Source of the DNA: Chrysomallon squamiferum
Lineage: Eukaryota; Mollusca; Gastropoda; Neomphalida; Peltospiridae
Direction of reading: 5' to 3'
Assembly (NCBI GenBank): GCA_012295275.1
Contig: CM022670.1
Span: 15,219,862-15,283,861, forward strand
Length of the DNA stretch: 64,000 nt
Each line of letters begins with the position of its first letter. Position 1 is the stretch's first letter. A program made the translations under genes and the position numbers. The notes beneath the pieces are model-generated. The model did not search any database. It saw only the letters and a program-made list of their open reading frames with translations, and was not told where the DNA came from. Of the stretch, positions 63,891 through 64,000 are shown one piece after another.

Positions 63891-64000
63891 TTGGGAGTAC
63901 AATAACCTTCAGCCCTTTTCATTGAATTATTCAGATATTGAATGAATATTTTAAAGTTAATATGTAAAATTAATGTTCTGTAATGACCTTCAAATTGTTA

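Overview
This is AT-rich metazoan nuclear DNA, very probably from a mollusc and most likely a cephalopod such as an octopus. The inference rests on multi-exon genes with canonical GT-AG splice sites, introns crowded with long (CT)n/(GA)n, (TTA)n, (CA)n and (ACAT)n microsatellites, an animal-type DHCR7, a divergent nicotinic-like receptor subunit and a canonical eIF2-alpha. Species cannot be fixed from sequence alone.

Layout. 0.5-1.3 kb (+): a decayed DHCR7-like copy with an internal deletion, frame breaks and stops. 4.1-16.4 kb (+): a gene of at least 16 coding exons for a protein of about 1240 residues: a novel helical N-terminal region, two kinase folds in tandem (tyrosine-kinase-like, both lacking the DFG aspartate) and a tail with a duplicated 47-residue unit. 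All exon phases fit, but the sequence carries three small frame breaks (1, 1 and 2 nt), so it is a decaying gene, a null allele, or locally mis-sequenced. 17.9-29.8 kb: a satellite domain of about 8.3 kb in which a 103-bp monomer, itself an old dimer with hairpin-forming halves, is arranged in higher-order units of about 2 kb. It is flanked by two direct copies of one segment. 30.6-32.0 kb (-): an intact, single-coding-exon DHCR7 of 483 residues, with a probable 5' UTR exon near 34.2 kb. 34.7-52.5 kb: no convincing gene; microsatellites, dispersed repeats and some GC-richer patches with possible regulatory motifs. 52.5-57.2 kb (-): a complete eight-exon cys-loop receptor subunit of 454 residues that lacks the canonical acetylcholine-binding residues. 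59.6 kb to the end (+): the first six coding exons (272 residues) of eIF2-alpha, running off the window, divergently oriented from the receptor.

The genes do not form an operon or an evident pathway. The most unusual content is the tandem pseudokinase gene, the hierarchical satellite with its flanking duplication, and the receptor subunit without agonist-site residues. No CRISPR array, rRNA, convincing tRNA or autonomous transposon with coding capacity was seen.
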